Of a stretch of DNA of 5,410 nt, positions 4,498 through 5,410 are shown in pieces. Source of the DNA: Chloroflexota bacterium (GTDB lineage Bacteria; Chloroflexota; Limnocylindria; Limnocylindrales; CSP1-4). Each line of letters starts with the position of its first letter. The stretch's first letter is position 1. The stretch spans positions 1 through 5,410 of the forward strand of contig JACCYW010000160.1 of assembly GCA_013696275.1 (NCBI GenBank), read 5' to 3'. The position numbers and the translations under genes were made by a program. The notes beneath the pieces are model-generated. The model did no database searches, was not told the DNA's origin, and saw nothing but the letters and a program-made list of their open reading frames with translations.

Positions 4498-5410
4498 GTG
4501 CTCATCAGAGCCAAGGCGCCCCTCCGCATCAGTTTCGCTGGCGGTGGCACTGACGTACCTCCGTTCCCCGCTGACGAGGGCGGCTGCGTCCTCTCAGCGA
4601 CCATCGATCGGTATGCCTGGGGCACGCTGCGCCCGCGGTCGGATGGCGCGATAGCCATCAGCTCGCTCGACCTGGGGACCTCGCTCCGCTTCAGCTCGCG
4701 CCGGGAGCTGGTACTCGATGGCGACATGGATCTGCCCAAGGCGGCCATCAAGAAGCTGACCGGCACTCACGACGCGGGCTTCGATATGTACCTGCACTCC
4801 GACGCGCCCCCCGGATCGGGCCTGGGTTCTTCGTCAGCGATGATGGTCGTGGTCGTCGCGCTGATGAAGGAGTGGCGGTCGCTCGCCCTGACCGACTATG
4901 AGATGGCGGAGCTGGCCTATGAGGTCGAACGGGTGGACCTAGGCATCAGCGGCGGGCTGCAGGATCACTACGCGGCTGCGTTCGGCGGCATCAATTTCAT
5001 CGAGTTCTTCGGTGATCGGGTGGTCGTCAACGGCTTGAAGGTCAGCCAGGACGTCATCAACGAGCTGGAATACAACCTGCTGTTGGTCGATACGGGCAAG
5101 GTACGCCTCTCCGCCAACATCATCGCCGATCAGGTGGCTCGCTACGAGCGGGGCGAGGACAGCTCGCTCGATGCGCTGCGCGCACTCAAGCGCATCACCG
5201 TGGAGATGAAGGATCGGCTCCTGCGGCGGCGGCTGGACGAATTCGGAGAGCTCCTGCACGAGGAGTGGATGCACAAGAAGCAGATGAGCGACCGCATCTC
5301 CAGCCCCGAGCTGGACGAGCTGTATGAGCTCGCCCGCAGCGAGGGTGCCATCGGCGGCAAGATCACCGGCGCCGGTGGCGGCGGGCACATGATGCTGTAC
5401 TGCAGCTTCG
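4498..5410 (+). CDS. hddA: GHMP kinase, probable D-glycero-alpha-D-manno-heptose 7-phosphate kinase (partial)
   Basis: Seen: GTG start at 4498, two bases after the TGA of the preceding gene, with GAGG 10 bases upstream. The frame stays open for 304 codons to the right edge. The N-terminus (VLIRAKAPLRISFAGGGTD) is typical of the HddA-like branch of GHMP kinases. The ATP-binding loop is PPGSGLGSSSA (104-114). VDLGISGGLQDHYAAAFGG (146-164) carries the conserved aspartate (Asp156). VDTGKVRLSA (197-206) and the glycine-rich GGKITGAGGGG (286-296) complete the family motifs. HddA proteins are usually about 330-345 residues, so perhaps 25-40 are missing. Role: phosphorylates the anomeric position of D-glycero-D-manno-heptose 7-phosphate to give the 1,7-bisphosphate, upstream of HddC in GDP-heptose synthesis. 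Tight spacing with hddC implies one transcript and coupled translation. Other sugar kinases of the family (such as fucokinase-like) are less likely given the neighbour. Confidence 0.85.
   Translation, partial: MLIRAKAPLRISFAGGGTDVPPFPADEGGCVLSATIDRYAWGTLRPRSDGAIAISSLDLGTSLRFSSRRELVLDGDMDLPKAAIKKLTGTHDAGFDMYLHSDAPPGSGLGSSSAMMVVVVALMKEWRSLALTDYEMAELAYEVERVDLGISGGLQDHYAAAFGGINFIEFFGDRVVVNGLKVSQDVINELEYNLLLVDTGKVRLSANIIADQVARYERGEDSSLDALRALKRITVEMKDRLLRRRLDEFGELLHEEWMHKKQMSDRISSPELDELYELARSEGAIGGKITGAGGGGHMMLYCSF

Noticed and set aside
1..5410. CRISPR arrays, tRNA or rRNA genes, insertion sequences, attachment sites
   Set aside because: No regularly spaced repeats, no cloverleaf or rRNA-like segments, no transposase or integrase, and no terminal inverted repeats were seen.

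Overview
This is a high-GC bacterial window with no RNA genes, insertion sequences or CRISPR. It holds two divergent gene blocks separated by a 425-base intergenic region. The gene content is a Kef-like antiporter start, a lipobox lipoprotein, a small secreted CTPGYWK-type protein and a GDP-heptose pathway. This fits a free-living high-GC bacterium, possibly Chloroflexota or Actinomycetota. That placement is inferred from protein style only; no marker gene is present.

The left block runs on the minus strand, transcribed right to left. It starts with a 161-residue secreted protein of unknown function (1875-2360) carrying a GCTPGYWK motif. A strong intrinsic terminator follows (1821-1855). Next is a 547-residue lipoprotein with a gluzincin-metallopeptidase-like core whose HExxH motif has degenerated (140-1783). 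Last is the first ~30 codons of a membrane protein resembling the N-terminus of CPA2/Kef cation:proton antiporters (1-92, cut by the left edge).

The intergenic region (2361-2785) contains a 10-pair hairpin, repeated CACTGGG heptamers, a plausible plus-strand promoter with a 16-bp palindrome between and overlapping its -35 and -10 boxes, and a roughly 120-base leader with two consecutive hairpins just upstream of a good ribosome binding site.

The right block runs on the plus strand. It encodes a family 2 glycosyltransferase with an unusual Pro/Ala/Val-rich C-terminal tail (2786-3652), a nucleotidyltransferase resembling HddC (3761-4495), and a GHMP kinase resembling HddA that is cut by the right edge (4498-5410). 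HddA and HddC catalyse the kinase and guanylyltransferase steps of GDP-D-glycero-alpha-D-manno-heptose synthesis, a donor used for surface glycans such as S-layer glycans. The glycosyltransferase upstream may use this or another nucleotide sugar. The isomerase (GmhA) and phosphatase (GmhB) of the pathway are not in the window and may lie just to the right.

I found no clearly new system. The best leads are the probable pseudopeptidase lipoprotein, the stand-alone CTPGYWK secreted protein, and the structured, possibly regulated control region of the glycan block.
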